NCBI GenBank assembly: GCA_025617745.1
Contig: CM046870.1
Span: forward strand, 30,275,927-30,339,926
Length of the DNA stretch: 64,000 nucleotides
Source: Heliocidaris erythrogramma
Taxonomy: Eukaryota; Echinodermata; Echinoidea; Camarodonta; Echinometridae
Direction of reading: 5' to 3'
This document shows, one piece after another, positions 25,396 to 38,100 of the stretch. The notes under the pieces were generated by a model. That model had not been told where the DNA came from. It saw only the letters and a program-made list of their open reading frames with translations, and made no database searches. The stretch's first letter is position 1. Each line of letters begins with the position of its first letter. The position numbers were made by a program, and so were the translations under genes.

Positions 25396-25467
25396 GCCCG
25401 GATAGCTCAGTTGGTAGAGCACTGGTCATGTAATCCAGGGTCCCGGGTTCGAATCCCGGTCGGGGCA
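25396..25467 (+). tRNA. tRNA-Thr(TGT)-like sequence, third copy
   Basis: Identical to the minus-strand copy in the acceptor strand GCCCGGA. The following ~95 bases repeat those after 25142, so a unit of about 325 bp was duplicated directly. The same missing U33 is seen. Confidence 0.5.
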
Positions 25468-25674
25468 GTGTAATTTTCTCACATTTCTTTATGATATATT
25501 CAATTTACTTCAATCCTATCAATTATGATATTTAATTACAAATTCAAATTGTCCTCTATTGTAATCTGTTGGCATGGATTTGCCTAGCCTATTGTCGAGG
25601 CCCTGGCGCTGTTGAAATCCTTGGCGATATGGAGGCAAAAACCGAGGCGCTTGCGCCGAGGGCCTCTTGACACC

Positions 25675-26221
25675 TAGCCTTTTGACAAGGCCCTCGTGAC
25701 TTGGCTATTTTTCTCGGCAAGTAAGCTAGTAGTGGCTGCATAACAAGACTAGCCGCCCAGCCCGGTGAATGCGCGATCAAGCGACGTGAGTCCGAGGGCC
25801 TTTTGGAACCTGGCCTGTATTTCTTATGTTATCCTTTGTTCCTAGCGAGGATCTGCTACCTTAAAGGTAGGAGCCAATCAGCAAACGTATCTTCGCATGA
25901 CGTCAGCATACATTTGGTATGCAAATTCGCCTTCATCTCGAGCTAGCGCGGCCCGTGCAAGCTACTAGTACATCAATCATGGAAAGCAAGCCCCGCAGAT
26001 ACCGTTGTGATTGGTCGATAATCCTCGGTAGGCGTGTTAGCATACGAATGTCAACTCGTGAATAATTCATATCGGACTATGGAAACTCAGGTTCCAAAAG
26101 GCCTCGCGACTAAAGTCGCTCGATCGCGCGTTCACCCGGGCCGTGTTGATTCTTTTCGTCGCCGGCTAGTCTCATCTCAGGCACAGCATGACGAGGAAAA
26201 TAGCCAAGTCAAAAGGCTAAT
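25675..26221. mobile_element. inverted-repeat element with TAGCCTTTTGAC ends
   Basis: TAGCCTTTTGAC at the left is matched by GTCAAAAGGCTA at the right. Further inverted matches are GACTTGGCTATTTT / AAAATAGCCAAGTC and AGGCCTTTTGGAACC-like blocks (about 25795 and 26090). GC-richer than surroundings, no ORF. A target duplication is not clear. Confidence 0.6.
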
Positions 26222-26677
26222 CGCCACCCGACCTGAATTATAATATATTCATGAGGCACGATTTCCTACTGAATTATGCATGAAACGTGAATAGTTAGAT
26301 AACCGCGGCCGCGCGCCCAGCAAATTGGCCAATGAAATCTCAAGGATTTCTTACTTCAGTTCTGGACTAGTCTATTATTTTTTTTTTTGAGGGGGGGGGG
26401 GGGGGATTACGTAAATCTCTTGCTCAAAATACATTCACAGACAAGCACATTATGAAGAATTCGATCTCTAGCTTACAAACCATGGTAATTTGAAATAAGA
26501 CAAATGTACATATTTCTCAAGAGATCATCATATATTTACAAATAATGAAGAATGGGCAATAAAAGTCACCGTTCAACAATAGATGCATCTCCATCAATTC
26601 TGATGTAACCAAGGAGTTACCAGCAACTTCACTGCCCGGCAAGGCCCCGGGGGATCCGCCTGGCCCAGCTCGCGAAG

Positions 26678-26880
26678 CTAAGCAGCGCAGCATGCAGTCT
26701 CACTCTCGATCCCTGGCCCACGGAGGTAATCAGCACAGAGCGATAGCGCGTGAAAAATAACACTTTTTCCATAGCCAGTAGGCAGATTCACAAAAACATC
26801 TTGTCCTTTAAGTGCAGATTTGATTGCATCAACTTGCAAATCTTTGAAACTGTCAATCTTCAACATTTCAGCGGCATATT
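26678..26880 (-). pseudogene. RecQ-type DNA helicase N-terminal fragment
   Basis: The minus-strand translation reads FKDLQVDAIKSALKGQDVFV followed by LPTGYGKS, a Walker A motif in the context typical of RecQ helicases, then FHALSLCADYL. After that the similarity stops and a stop codon follows. Such fragments are often dispersed in repeats in marine invertebrates. The rest of the helicase was not found. Confidence 0.6.
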
Positions 26881-26919
26881 CTAAAAAAAAAAAAAATATA
26901 TAAAAAAGTCTTTACTATA

Positions 26920-27240
26920 TGTTTTAAAAATATGGTTACCATGGCAACGATGACTCCACCCACACCAAAAACAATAGGCGTCTTCATCTTACCATAATGC
27001 ATGCACCTCCATGCGATATGAAGATGATCCGACAAGAACTGCAGCCGGTAGAGCGCTCACAAGAAAATCTTTACCATTTCTTTAAAAAATATGGTTACCA
27101 TGGCAACAATGTCGACTCCGCCCACACCAAAAACAATAGGCGTCTTCATCTTACCATAATGCACCTCCATGTGAAATTTGAAGGTGATCCGACAAAAACT
27201 GCAGCCAGTAGAGCGCTCACAAGAAAATCTCTGCGGCGGA
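26920..27240. repeat. tandem duplication, ~140-bp unit, two copies
   Basis: A block with ATGGTTACCATGGCAAC, CACACCAAAAACAATAGGCG and GATCCGACAAGAACTGCAG occurs twice in direct orientation. Confidence 0.85.
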
Positions 27241-27595
27241 CGCGGCGCGACGATGCCAAATCCATAGTAACTGTGTTCTCGGGGGATACAATAAATATAA
27301 GATTTATAAGGCGCCGAATCCACTTTATGATAAAATGCTCAAGGCGCAACTTGTGCAAAAGATGAAATATATCACAAATACGGACATGAAAGGTAATGGT
27401 AATCAATTATAGGCCAAATTAAACAGATACTTTCAAGGTTATTTTTGAACCCTTCAACAGAACTGCTATTTTTAATCCCTTGAGAGAGAGTATTGCATAT
27501 CGACGGGCAGCACCCTCCCCCTCCCCCCCCCCCCCCCCCACTTTGTGTTAAGCCTAGGAATAACAAGTAAGCCAGAGTTTTGAGAACGTAGCAGT

Positions 27596-28145
27596 CTAGA
27601 GGGAATGTAATGCTTGATCAAACCAATGTTGTACTGAGGAGCAGAACCATGTATAGTGAACTAATAACAAAGGAATCTTGAAAACAATACGTTCTTCTAC
27701 AGGCAACCAATGAAGTGATTTGAGAACTGGAGTAATGTGACTGTGCTTGTTGGAGAGGGTCAGGTCACGACACGAGCAGCGGCATTCTGTAATTTTTTGT
27801 AATTTTGCAAGTAGGTTGTGAGGCAAACGAAACAAGAGGCCATTAAGAAAATCCAAGCGAGATGAGATTAAAGCATGAGTAATTTTCTCAGTGGCACTAC
27901 GGTTAAAGGTATTTACGGATAAAACCTAAATTGCGTAACTGATAACGAACTGATTTTGAGACGTATTGAATTTGTGTAGACATTGTCATATTTGAGTCGA
28001 GAAACAAGGTTACGGCATACATTGGATAAGGTAATTTCATGTCCAGCAAGAGTAATTGGAGTGATGGAAATCTTCTCTGAGTCTTAGAACCGTACATTAC
28101 AAATTCACATTTAGCAAGATTTAATTTTAGTGAATGTGAGTTCAA
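27596..28145 (-). pseudogene. non-LTR retrotransposon RT C-terminal remnant
   Basis: Two minus-strand open pieces, 28145-27903 then 27856-27596, are in the order of a LINE ORF2 C-terminus. The first has a KLNLAKCEFVMYGSK-like block and VRYQLRNLGFIRKYL; the second has HITPVLKSLHWLPVEERI, a hallmark near the end of CR1/L2/Rex-type LINE ORF2. Frameshifts and deletions separate the pieces. The element is dead. Confidence 0.85.
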
Positions 28146-28149
28146 CCAA

Positions 28150-31100
28150 TTATGAACATCTTGTACAAAATTTTAATGTCTCAACATTATGGATAACGCT
28201 GGCTGCATTGCTCTGATTGGGTTTGAAAGAAGTATATATTTGAATAACATGTGATAACCTTTTTTTTTTTTTGCTTTTCACAGAATTTGGGACGGACAAA
28301 CATATCTAATAACATGTGATAAATTTGCCCCCCCCCCCCCCTTGTTACAAAATCATGACTACGCCACTGACTGCTAGTCATCGTACATCATTGATTGTTG
28401 TGACCATACATCCTTAATTCTTTGGGAATTTGATCATGATAAATGTACAGAGGTACGTACATAGTGAAAAGAGATAAGACAAAAAGAAATAGCACATTGT
28501 GTACGAGTCAAGATCGTGTTACCTTTCCTTCTGTTTTTAAGTATACGCACACGTTGTGCGGATCCGGACAGTTCACTTTCAAACAGTATATCGAACGACT
28601 TCTCATGCCAATAGGTTGACAATTATTGTATGATTTGCAAAATAATATTCACTGATTTTAGTATTACCTGATGCATATTTTCAAAAAATCCCAAGGGCAA
28701 AATTGACAAGTTAAACACAACCCCATACCAGTCATTCTACTGCCAATCTCCTAGCTCTCTGATTAACTCTCTCACATAGATCTCGAAAAAAATTTAGTTG
28801 ACATTTTGGTAATTAAATAGTGCGGAGCAAGTACAGTATACTGTACTACATTGGAACCTCATTATAAATGGATTCTTTTATCATTATAAAAACTCCCGAT
28901 GTAGTTGTTACACACCATTTTCTTGTCGTAGCTCTTTGTTTTCTGGTGTATTTTTCAAGCCCTGATATAACAATATATTATATTATTATTTATTTATTAT
29001 TATTTATTTATTCAATGGTTTATATGTGTTATGTACACAATAGCAGATAGATTTTGCAGCCTCGTGGCTGAATTGCATGTTCTGTTACAATCACACGAGT
29101 ACATGTATAAATACAAATCTAAAACAGTTAATACAGTAATGGTAGGAACGGTAGTAACAAAATGATAGCTAGGCAGGGAGCTAGGAGAGGGAAAGAGAAA
29201 GAGAGAGATTATAACACGGTAATTTCCTTGGTCCAAGGGAGTTTGTTGTAACAAGGCTCTACTCTATAAAAAAGGGCATAATTTTTGTATCATTTTCATC
29301 TGAACTGGGATAGGCGGACCGCGGACAGACGACAGCCCATCAGGTTAGTCTATTTTGGTGAACTCTTGGAAAATTGTCAAAGGGTTCATGGGCTTTTGGC
29401 CTTGTGGGTCACCACTTTTCCGGGCTTGTAGGCTGTGGCCTTACATCACAAACAGAAAAAGTCATTACTTTATTCCATAAACTGGGCATATTTGCATATT
29501 TCAAACATTCAAAGGGCAATCTAACCCTTTATCTCTTAGTGGGCTCTTTTTTCATGAATTCTGTAATCCGATTGGTCAATTTGTCTGAGAGATAATTCCG
29601 TATTCTTGACCAATAAATTATATGTGTACACTTTAAGGGATAAAACCGTTGCACCCTGCTTGCGAGTCTCACGGAATACGGGAAATATCTACGTTCTGGT
29701 TCTGGCTCCGGCCTCATGGAATATGGAACCCCCAGAACGTAGATATTTCCCGTATTCCGTGAACAAGCAGGGTGTAACTAATAATATCAGCAAGGGCATT
29801 TCTTACATAAATAATAACAATGATAATAATAATAATATTAACAAAAAATAACCAAACCTTTAAAACATATTCTCATAATACTCTTGCAAATGTCAAACAT
29901 ATTCAAAGATTAAGTGCTAAAGTTACACAAATGCAGTTAAAACTCATACAGACTAAAGAGATGCGGGTCTGAATGTGCGAAGACTAGCACTGTTGTGCGA
30001 TGGCGCATTCGCAAACAAGTCATTATCATTTGGTTGTTCATGTGTTACCTTGCACTGCACACCCACCACAAACATTATGTCAAACAGTCAGATTATGATA
30101 ACTGAGGATCATGCATTTTGTTCGTGACCAAAAGAAAACATCATTTAAGCTGATGAAGAGTTTGAAGACACTTGTTGTCAATTTTGTGTTATTTACGTTT
30201 TTCACAAAGTATCAGCTTTTTAAGGTATTTCCATGGAAACGGCCATTTTTATATGACCATGAAGTCAAATCACTCAGATTTTGGTTGCAATCAATCGGGC
30301 AGCCTGAAATACGTACAATAGGAGCTTTCCACGTATTTTCCAGTATTTTTCTTATGTGCAACCCGATGGTAACGGCCCTAGCGGTCACGTCCATCCTCAA
30401 CTTTATGCCAAACTGGGTGATTAGCTGAATGACCTAACTATTAAAACAACATCATTTAAGATTGGGCAGACACTTTTTCATATTTTGTAGTTTCAGGTTT
30501 TAAAGAAATTTTACCGTTTCCATGGAAACTGCCATTTTTTGACATGACTTAGACCCCAAATTAATCGGATTTTGCTTGCAATCGAATGGGCAGCTTAAAT
30601 TATATATATTTAGATTTTTACCATGTGCTTTTACATTAGTAAATTATAATTATATGACATTTCCTGAAATTCCATTTTCCCTGATCTGTTACCATGGAAA
30701 CGGCCATAGCGGGCACGTACACCCATCACTAACTTTATGGATTATGGCAAACAAGCAGATTCTGAAATCTGAGTGTCCAAGCTTATAGTAAAACATAATT
30801 TAAAATTGTGACTAAGGGGAGGAACCCTTCCGGTTCTCGAAAGTCATCGCGTCTAGCATAGAGACTGCCTGTACTTTCTAGCCCTATTGTAAAATGGCGG
30901 CGGTGCTTTCTAATCTGGACGTGAAATTTCTTTAGTGAGCCCTCTAGTGTTAGAGTGGTTTGAGTACAAGCGGATTTAGGGGAATCCCCGTGCACATGTA
31001 TTGTATAGCGCGCGCGCCAAATCCAAAAAAAGCCGATATCAAATTATAATAGCCGTTGTCAGTGATTTTTACCGACAACTGGGATAAGCTACAAATCCTT

Positions 31101-31240
31101 GTATCTGATTGGCTGAAAGCAAATTTGAGGTAGACGTCAATATGTACTCTCCCCTGGAGCCCTGGAGTTACCACGTAAGCTATAGGAATAGGTGCAAGAG
31201 TCGAGTGATATGATCTCTAGTACATGTAGGTCCATGATGA
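28150..31240. other. no gene seen; hairpin and tandem repeats
   Basis: Contains a hairpin of about 50-bp arms (29655-29705 / 29733-29780, arm core ACGGAATACGGGAAATATC) and a directly repeated ~330-bp block (30111-30440 and 30441-30780) marked by CCATGGAAACGGCCAT. Otherwise AT-rich with no supported exon. Confidence 0.5.
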
Positions 31241-31249
31241 TACATGACT

Positions 31250-31337
31250 AGATCTAAGAGTAAGACTATATACCGGAGGGAGCGAATGCGAACGCCTGCT
31301 TCAATTCATTTATTACACCCCTTCATTCAGTTCAAAG
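31250..31337 (+). other. possible non-coding first exon of the acidic-protein gene
   Basis: A GTAAGC donor follows base 31337, and a polypyrimidine-AG acceptor stands at 32092 just before the ATG exon. The 5' boundary is a guess; no core promoter could be called. Confidence 0.25.
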
Positions 31338-32131
31338 GTAAGCAAATGTTAACATGGTTAACCAGCATTTTATGGAATATTATGAGGATCATTCCAACAT
31401 AAATGAGAAGGGTATTCATGGTCCATCATTCATGGTTTGCAATTTTTTTTCTGTGTATGTTTAACTTTAGCCCCGGGATGCTGCCACGAATGTTCGGGCT
31501 GCCGCAGTAAGTTTAACTTCACACAAAGTGTGTGGTCGGGCGAGTGACTGTATTTGTAATTGTATGTGAGCATTGAGTGGTCCCACCTGTTCATTCTTAA
31601 TCTTATTATACATCTAGGGCACTTTATACATGTACAAGCTTATCTGAAGTGAAGATAACCTTGTACTCCAGGGGGTCGTTTCATCAAACTGTCATAATGA
31701 CAAGATCAGCGACATCTCGACACTGTTGCTCAACTTGTCCCTATTGTTTCACAAAGCCGTCTTTGCCAAGACCAGCGACAACTTCGCTGACAAGTGACTT
31801 GTCGGTACTCCAGACCTGTCATATCGTTTTAGAATGCCATCACAAGCCAGCTTTTAGTTAGTCTATGGGCTGCGAAAAAAATGTAAATTAAGAGAACATT
31901 TATTTCCTGATCTCCAAGCACTATCCTTTATCATTCCTTTATTAGATAGTATTACTAATGTCCGTATTATAATAGTGTACAGACGAACAATATGTTCTTA
32001 TCGCTCATACCCCAATTTTACATTTTCATCACATTAAAGGTCACCTACTGACAGTTTAACTGTTGTGTGAATCTATTTTTTTTCTCCATCAGACAGTGAT
32101 TCACAGTGAGTGCAGGTTTAATTAATCAAAT

Positions 32132-35100
32132 ATGACGGAAAAAGCTACGACCAGAAAACGGAGAGTAGAAGAGGCTGCTCTGGATGAGGATGATTTACTC
32201 CTGCAGGGAGAAAGCCCAACCAAAAAGGTACAGCTAGGTTACTTTCTGAGGATCTACTAGTGAGAGATATAAATCATTAAAAAAATATGAAAGTTTCAAA
32301 ATACCCAGTTTTCCATGATTTCCTATGCCTTGGGTTTGTAATTTCTTTTGGGCAGGCCAGAAATCATTATGAAATTAAATTGCAACAAAATGAAAACCCA
32401 GTTAGCAACTAGACTCTGTGAAGTCTGGTGATATGTTAAAGTGGCTATTCAAAGAAAATCACAAATATGGCAAATGATGTATCACTAGAAACTGGGAAGC
32501 TTACAAATGGCAATCGTATAAGTTTTACGTCAACTGCGTATCTGATGATTATAAAAATAACATAAATAAAAGCTCTTCTCAGCATCTGGAATATCCAAGC
32601 AATTCGCCAGAAATATAGCGATGTTTTGATGACGTCACACCAGGGACCGATCCTGCTTAAGCAGACGACGTCCTGTAACGAATGAACATAATTGCATTGC
32701 AAATATTTATCAAATTATAAAGAGTTTGGTATATTTAAATATGACCTTATTTAACACCATTCTAAGAGGGAAGTGAAACTGATTCTGATAACTAAAACCG
32801 TTTGATTGTAAATATACAGGATAAGGGTCAATGATCAATGAAATAAACCCCACTTTCAAATTGAAAAGCGCTCCGAATGATAGCACGGATGGTATTCGTT
32901 CCCTCTTGAAACGCCGAGCATGCCCCGGTGCAAGCAGCTGGAAATACAATAGCGTCTTATTTTGTTTACAAGTGACCGATTCCTTTATTTTTTTTAACGC
33001 TGCATTTTTCATCAAAATAATACCATACACGAGGTTAAGAGTGAGGCAACAGCCTTATTGATTTTGTATTCCAATCATGTAAAAATTGTTTGTATATATT
33101 GTGATCTTTGATGATTCGTCATTAAAAACATAATTATAAAAAAAAAAAGTGAGGCAACAGACTAACATTAAGACTGACGCTAGTCAAGTAAGAGAAATAA
33201 GTGAAGAGGAGATGACAAAACAGGCACTGAAAAATGTGTAAGATGTTATGCGGCATCGTCTGCTTAGACAGGACTGGTCCAATGTGTGACGTCACACATC
33301 TCAGCAGCGTTCGAGGAGCTCTTCAGGTGCTCGATCGGGGCTGTATTTTACCGTTTTCTACTTTTATAATTGATAATAATCATTACTTCAAATGTTTCCA
33401 AGCGTTGAATTTTTCATAACCTTGTTTAATTTATGCCATCTATGCAATAATAAGTATTAAGCCAATATTTAAAATCAATAAAGTTCTACTTTAAGTGGAA
33501 TGAGAGCTTACAATTAAAATATTTCTCAGAAATGGCAAATCTCTCACAAAATGACAATAGAAGTGGATGTGATGTTCTGAGAATCACTGTTCATGAATGC
33601 AGTGAGTGTTGGTGACAATAACCTTATTTCTAGTTTAAAATAAGGAGCAAATTGACATGAATGTCTTTATTTTATTCCCATTGTGTGCTTTCAGAGTAAA
33701 GCCGTAGAGGATGAAGAGTATCTGGATGAGGATGCACTTCTTGGAAGCAGTGATGAAGAGGAGAACCTGCATGAAACAGGATTGACAGATGAGCAGAATT
33801 ATGACCTTGAGGAAGAAGAGGTTGGACTAGAGGAGGATGTGTACGGAGAGGAAGGGGTGGGCTTACTGGATGAAAATGCTGTTGAAGAGTGTGGAGAAGG
33901 GGGTGAGGAATATGCCAAGGAGGGGTATATTGAGGAAGGGGCTTACGCAGAAGGCCACACCTGTGAAGGAGAGGAGGGCTATGTAGAAAGAGGGGAAGGC
34001 AAAGAATATGTTGAAGGACGAGGAGAAGGCGAAGAATACGCAGAAGGAGCTGAAGAGTATGTGGAAGGAGGAGAGGCAGAAGGGTGGAACGAAGGTGAAG
34101 GGACGGAGGACGAGTGGCACGAGGAAGAAGGCAGAGAAGAGACATGGTATGAAGAGGAAGGCACACATGAACAGTAAGTTTCTGATGCCAGATCATGACC
34201 CAGGAAAGTGTGTTCGGAAACTTGTCATAGCCTCATAGGTCTGTAATGATATGACTTTGGCAGGCACTACAGGTGTTACATGTATGTCATACCAGTGGTA
34301 TTGTTGCTCTCAGTTATTCTGGCTTTTGTATTGTTAAGTTACAGACCATTTAGGTCACTATTTGCATGCCTTCTTCTTTCAGGTGCATACCTAACTTGCC
34401 TATTCAGTGTTGCATTCTAAAATGTGGCATTCTAAGTTACAGACCATTCAGGTCAATATTTGCATGCCTTCTTCTTTCAGGTGCATGCCTATATTTTAGT
34501 GTTGCATTCTAAGACCACGTTTACACAGAGTGAACTCGAGTTCAAATTCGACAGCGAATTGAATTTCGACCTTGGATTAGCATAAATTATTTTTCGGTGG
34601 GCTGTTTACACCAAGCGTTGGACAAACTCGAATTCAGAAGGAAAGTGAAATCGACTTGATTACGCCCTCGCTTGGTGGGAATATCGTGATTATCAACTTC
34701 CGGGTTAAATTTGTGAAAACCCCGCGAGTGAGTTCAAAATGGCGGTAGCGAGTATTGTAAGCGCAGTCATTTTGATCTGGTTTCGTATGATTTTACGTCG
34801 GAATAGGGCACACATAAGTAATTCATCCGCTCGCAATGCATGCCAGTGAGGCGGAGCAAAGATTATTTGAAATTAATTAATTAGAAATATTCATATAAAA
34901 TCGATTAAATGTCCTCAGTAAATTTAAAAAGCGTAAATCGTGTTTGATAGACATACTCTTTCCAATTTGACACCTTAGCTGAACTTGGCTAGCCTTTTAT
35001 TCTTTTTAAAGGATTTATTTTATCACTGGTGCACTTCCACTGTTTCCATGTGCGAATGGGCAGAAATTTCGGCTAGCCTTGTTTCAGCCTAAATATCTTT

Positions 35101-38100
35101 TTTTATCGCCGGGAAAGTGCCCAAATAAGGTACTTCATTTGGGAGATTTTTATATTTTGTCTCTGTTCTGTGAAATTAAACGATTTCTACCGAGCGATGT
35201 TCAAAATATGATGTTTAGACAACCTTCGTTATAACACGTAAGTGAATGGGGCCGTTAATTACTTATGTGAGCCCAATAGGATATTCCTAGGAATATCCTG
35301 ATCAATATAGAGGTCAAAAATGGCGGTCCTCTTTGGCCGGGCACCGCCACTCTTTCCGGGTTTTCCCACACGGTCTGCTTGTTTCTTGTACCATGTTTTC
35401 AAATTGTTTATTTTAACTTTGCATTCCTTCGGTGATCTAACAATATCGTCTTTAGCCAACATGTCCGATATCTTGTTGTAAACCTGCGTATTGCGGCAAG
35501 TACCGTCGAGCATTCCATGAATCTTGTTATCAAAGTAGACGTTTATTAGGGCTTTCTCCTCTTCTTGCGACCAAAGTGACGTCCTGGCTGTGTCGTTGTT
35601 CATGATGTTTTAAAACAGAAGTAAGTCAAAATGAACAAAGAATTATAAAAATTATGAACGAATATTTGCAGATATGATGAGCGCGTGGTGGATTGAATCA
35701 AGCCAGTTCGGTGAATGTGTCGTCGTTCGTTGTGGTTCACTTGTTGGATGACGCTTGTTTTACTGACGCGACGCTTAGCGTTGCTTAGCAATACCGGAAG
35801 TGACGTATGACGGGGTCACAGGCTGGATATTTGCTAGTCGACTTACAATTACGTGTCCGTTCACACTGCAAATAGCGAATTTAAATTCGATAATAGTCGA
35901 GTTTGAATTCGATAAAAGTTGCTCTGGGTCGTCATTCGAATTCGAGTTTTGAACTCGAGTTCTAATTGCGACTACCCTGTTTACACAGAAATGAACTCGA
36001 GTTCAAATTCGACTAAAGTCGAGTTCAGTCTCAGTGTAAACGGGGTCTATGATGTGGCATTCTAAAATGTGCCTTAGAAGGTAGGGTAGTGGCAAAGAGT
36101 TGGGTGTGTCCTACTGGAAGGATAATTTTGTGAGGGTTTTTTAGACTGTTACTGAGGACAGAAAAGTACTCTGGTTGAGTTACTATTGACACGAAATAAG
36201 ATGGAGAAGGGTTGAATTTACATGTAACATGGATGTTCTGCTGCATGGCAATTGGCAACAAACTGATTTAAGCATACTTTGATTGGTTTACTTGCATCAT
36301 TCTTCTGGAAGAAGATTATGTTCCTGATATAATCAATTGAACTAGTCTTGCGTCCTTCTTTCACATCTCATTATAGGTTTAAATTTGTTGATATCACATT
36401 GAAATACATGGTATGAAATTAATGAGCATTTCAGTCGAATGTCAGCGAACTAATAGACTTATGACACTTTCATGAGATGCTGCTCTCTTCCATTGTTCAA
36501 ATGTTACTATCAATCAAACTAATTCTAGCAAGAGTCGTGTACTAGATGTCTTTCAACTCGTAAAAAGGTGTTGCGTGGGTATACGTTTGGAAAGTAGCTA
36601 TTTTGGGGCTTTCAGTGATATGCACTGGGCCCTGCTCATGACAAGTGTGTAATCCAAGAGCGAGAACCCTGGGTAAGTGATTGTGTTCTTCCAAATTATT
36701 TGATATTTTTTGTCTTGGTTCTTGTTGTATTCTCACCATCCATTTTTTTTTCAACCTTTATACACTAGTGATGTTCTCATCATCAACTGTCAAGATGACA
36801 GCCTGTTCGATGATTTCAACCAGTCCTTTGTATCACAGCCCATCTGCTCAAACCAACTCACTACGCCAAAGAGTGAAAAACCAAAGCCTAGTCCTCCAAG
36901 AGTAGACGAAACATCGCTTGAGGAAGAAGATTCAGAAAATCACCGAGAGGTAAGATTGGTTTTGAGACCAGGGTTCTCAGCAAGAAATTATTTGCCCAAA
37001 TTGAGTAAACCAGCCACAGCATCTATGGAAGAATGTTTTGGGGCAATCCTAGGTTTTAGCGGTCTAAATTATTTTAGGTTGCTAACTAGGGTTAGGGCTA
37101 GGGCATAGACGAGCTGAAGTTAGCAACCTAAAATAAGTTTAGACCGCTAAAACCCAGGATCGCCTGTTTCGGTTTGTGCTTACTCGAATTTTATCTTGAT
37201 TGCTTTTACCATAGCAATTGGTGAAACACTGGTGTGGTCCTCTTGTTACTCTGTTGGTTTGTTGGTGAGCCATTTACTCATTCTGTGTGATACAGGGCTT
37301 TAGTACCTTCTTCTCTGATTAGCCAGGATTAGCTTCGTGAGTGTAAAAAAAAAAAATTGGCTATACGCCTTTTACATCACGAAGCCAGGCGTTTTTCCCC
37401 AGCAATCTAATTGCGCACAGGTTAGCAGGACATGAAAATGCCCTGAAATAACACTTTCCTGATAACTCCCGCGACCGACGGGTCCTTCACCACAGCGTTT
37501 CCTCCTTGGAATTAGTATGTGTTTTTGATCGTACGTATTTTTACCAAAAAAAATTTTTAAAAGAGCATAAGAAATTTCTGAGAACTCACCAGTGTTTGTG
37601 TATCCATGACTCCTCTTGTCATGCAGATATAAAATGGCGGCTGCGTGCCACTTATAGTTTCAATTATGGTTGCATCGCGCGCCGTCGCACGCAGCCGCCA
37701 TTTTATATCTGCATGACAAGAGGAGCATTGGATACACAAACTGGTGAGTTCTCGGAAATTTCTTATGCTCTTTTTTGATATTTTTTTGTAAAAATATGTA
37801 TGATCAAAAACACATACTGATTCCAAAAGTTTCCCTAGGAGGAAACGCTGTGGTGAAGGACCTGTCGGTTGCGGGAGTTATCAGAAAAGTGTTATTTCAA
37901 GGCATTTTCATGTCCTGCTAACCCGTGCGCAATTAGATTGCTGGGGAAAAACGCCTGGCTTCGTGAGCCAATTTTTTTTTTTTTTTTACACTCACGAAGC
38001 TAATCCTGGCTAGCTCTGATGGCATGTTTTCCATTGTTTCTTTTAGCAGACCAAAAATGACAAATGGAATACAGTAGAAACCAGTGATTGTGAAGAGGAT

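Noticed and set aside
33672..34196. 174-codon minus-strand ORF
   Set aside because: Antisense shadow of the purine-rich acidic exon 33695-34173, which has splice sites and phase support.
37506..37826. Matching ORFs of ~90 codons on both strands containing HADIKWRLRAT
   Set aside because: Product of the palindromic hAT-like MITE; no independent coding evidence.
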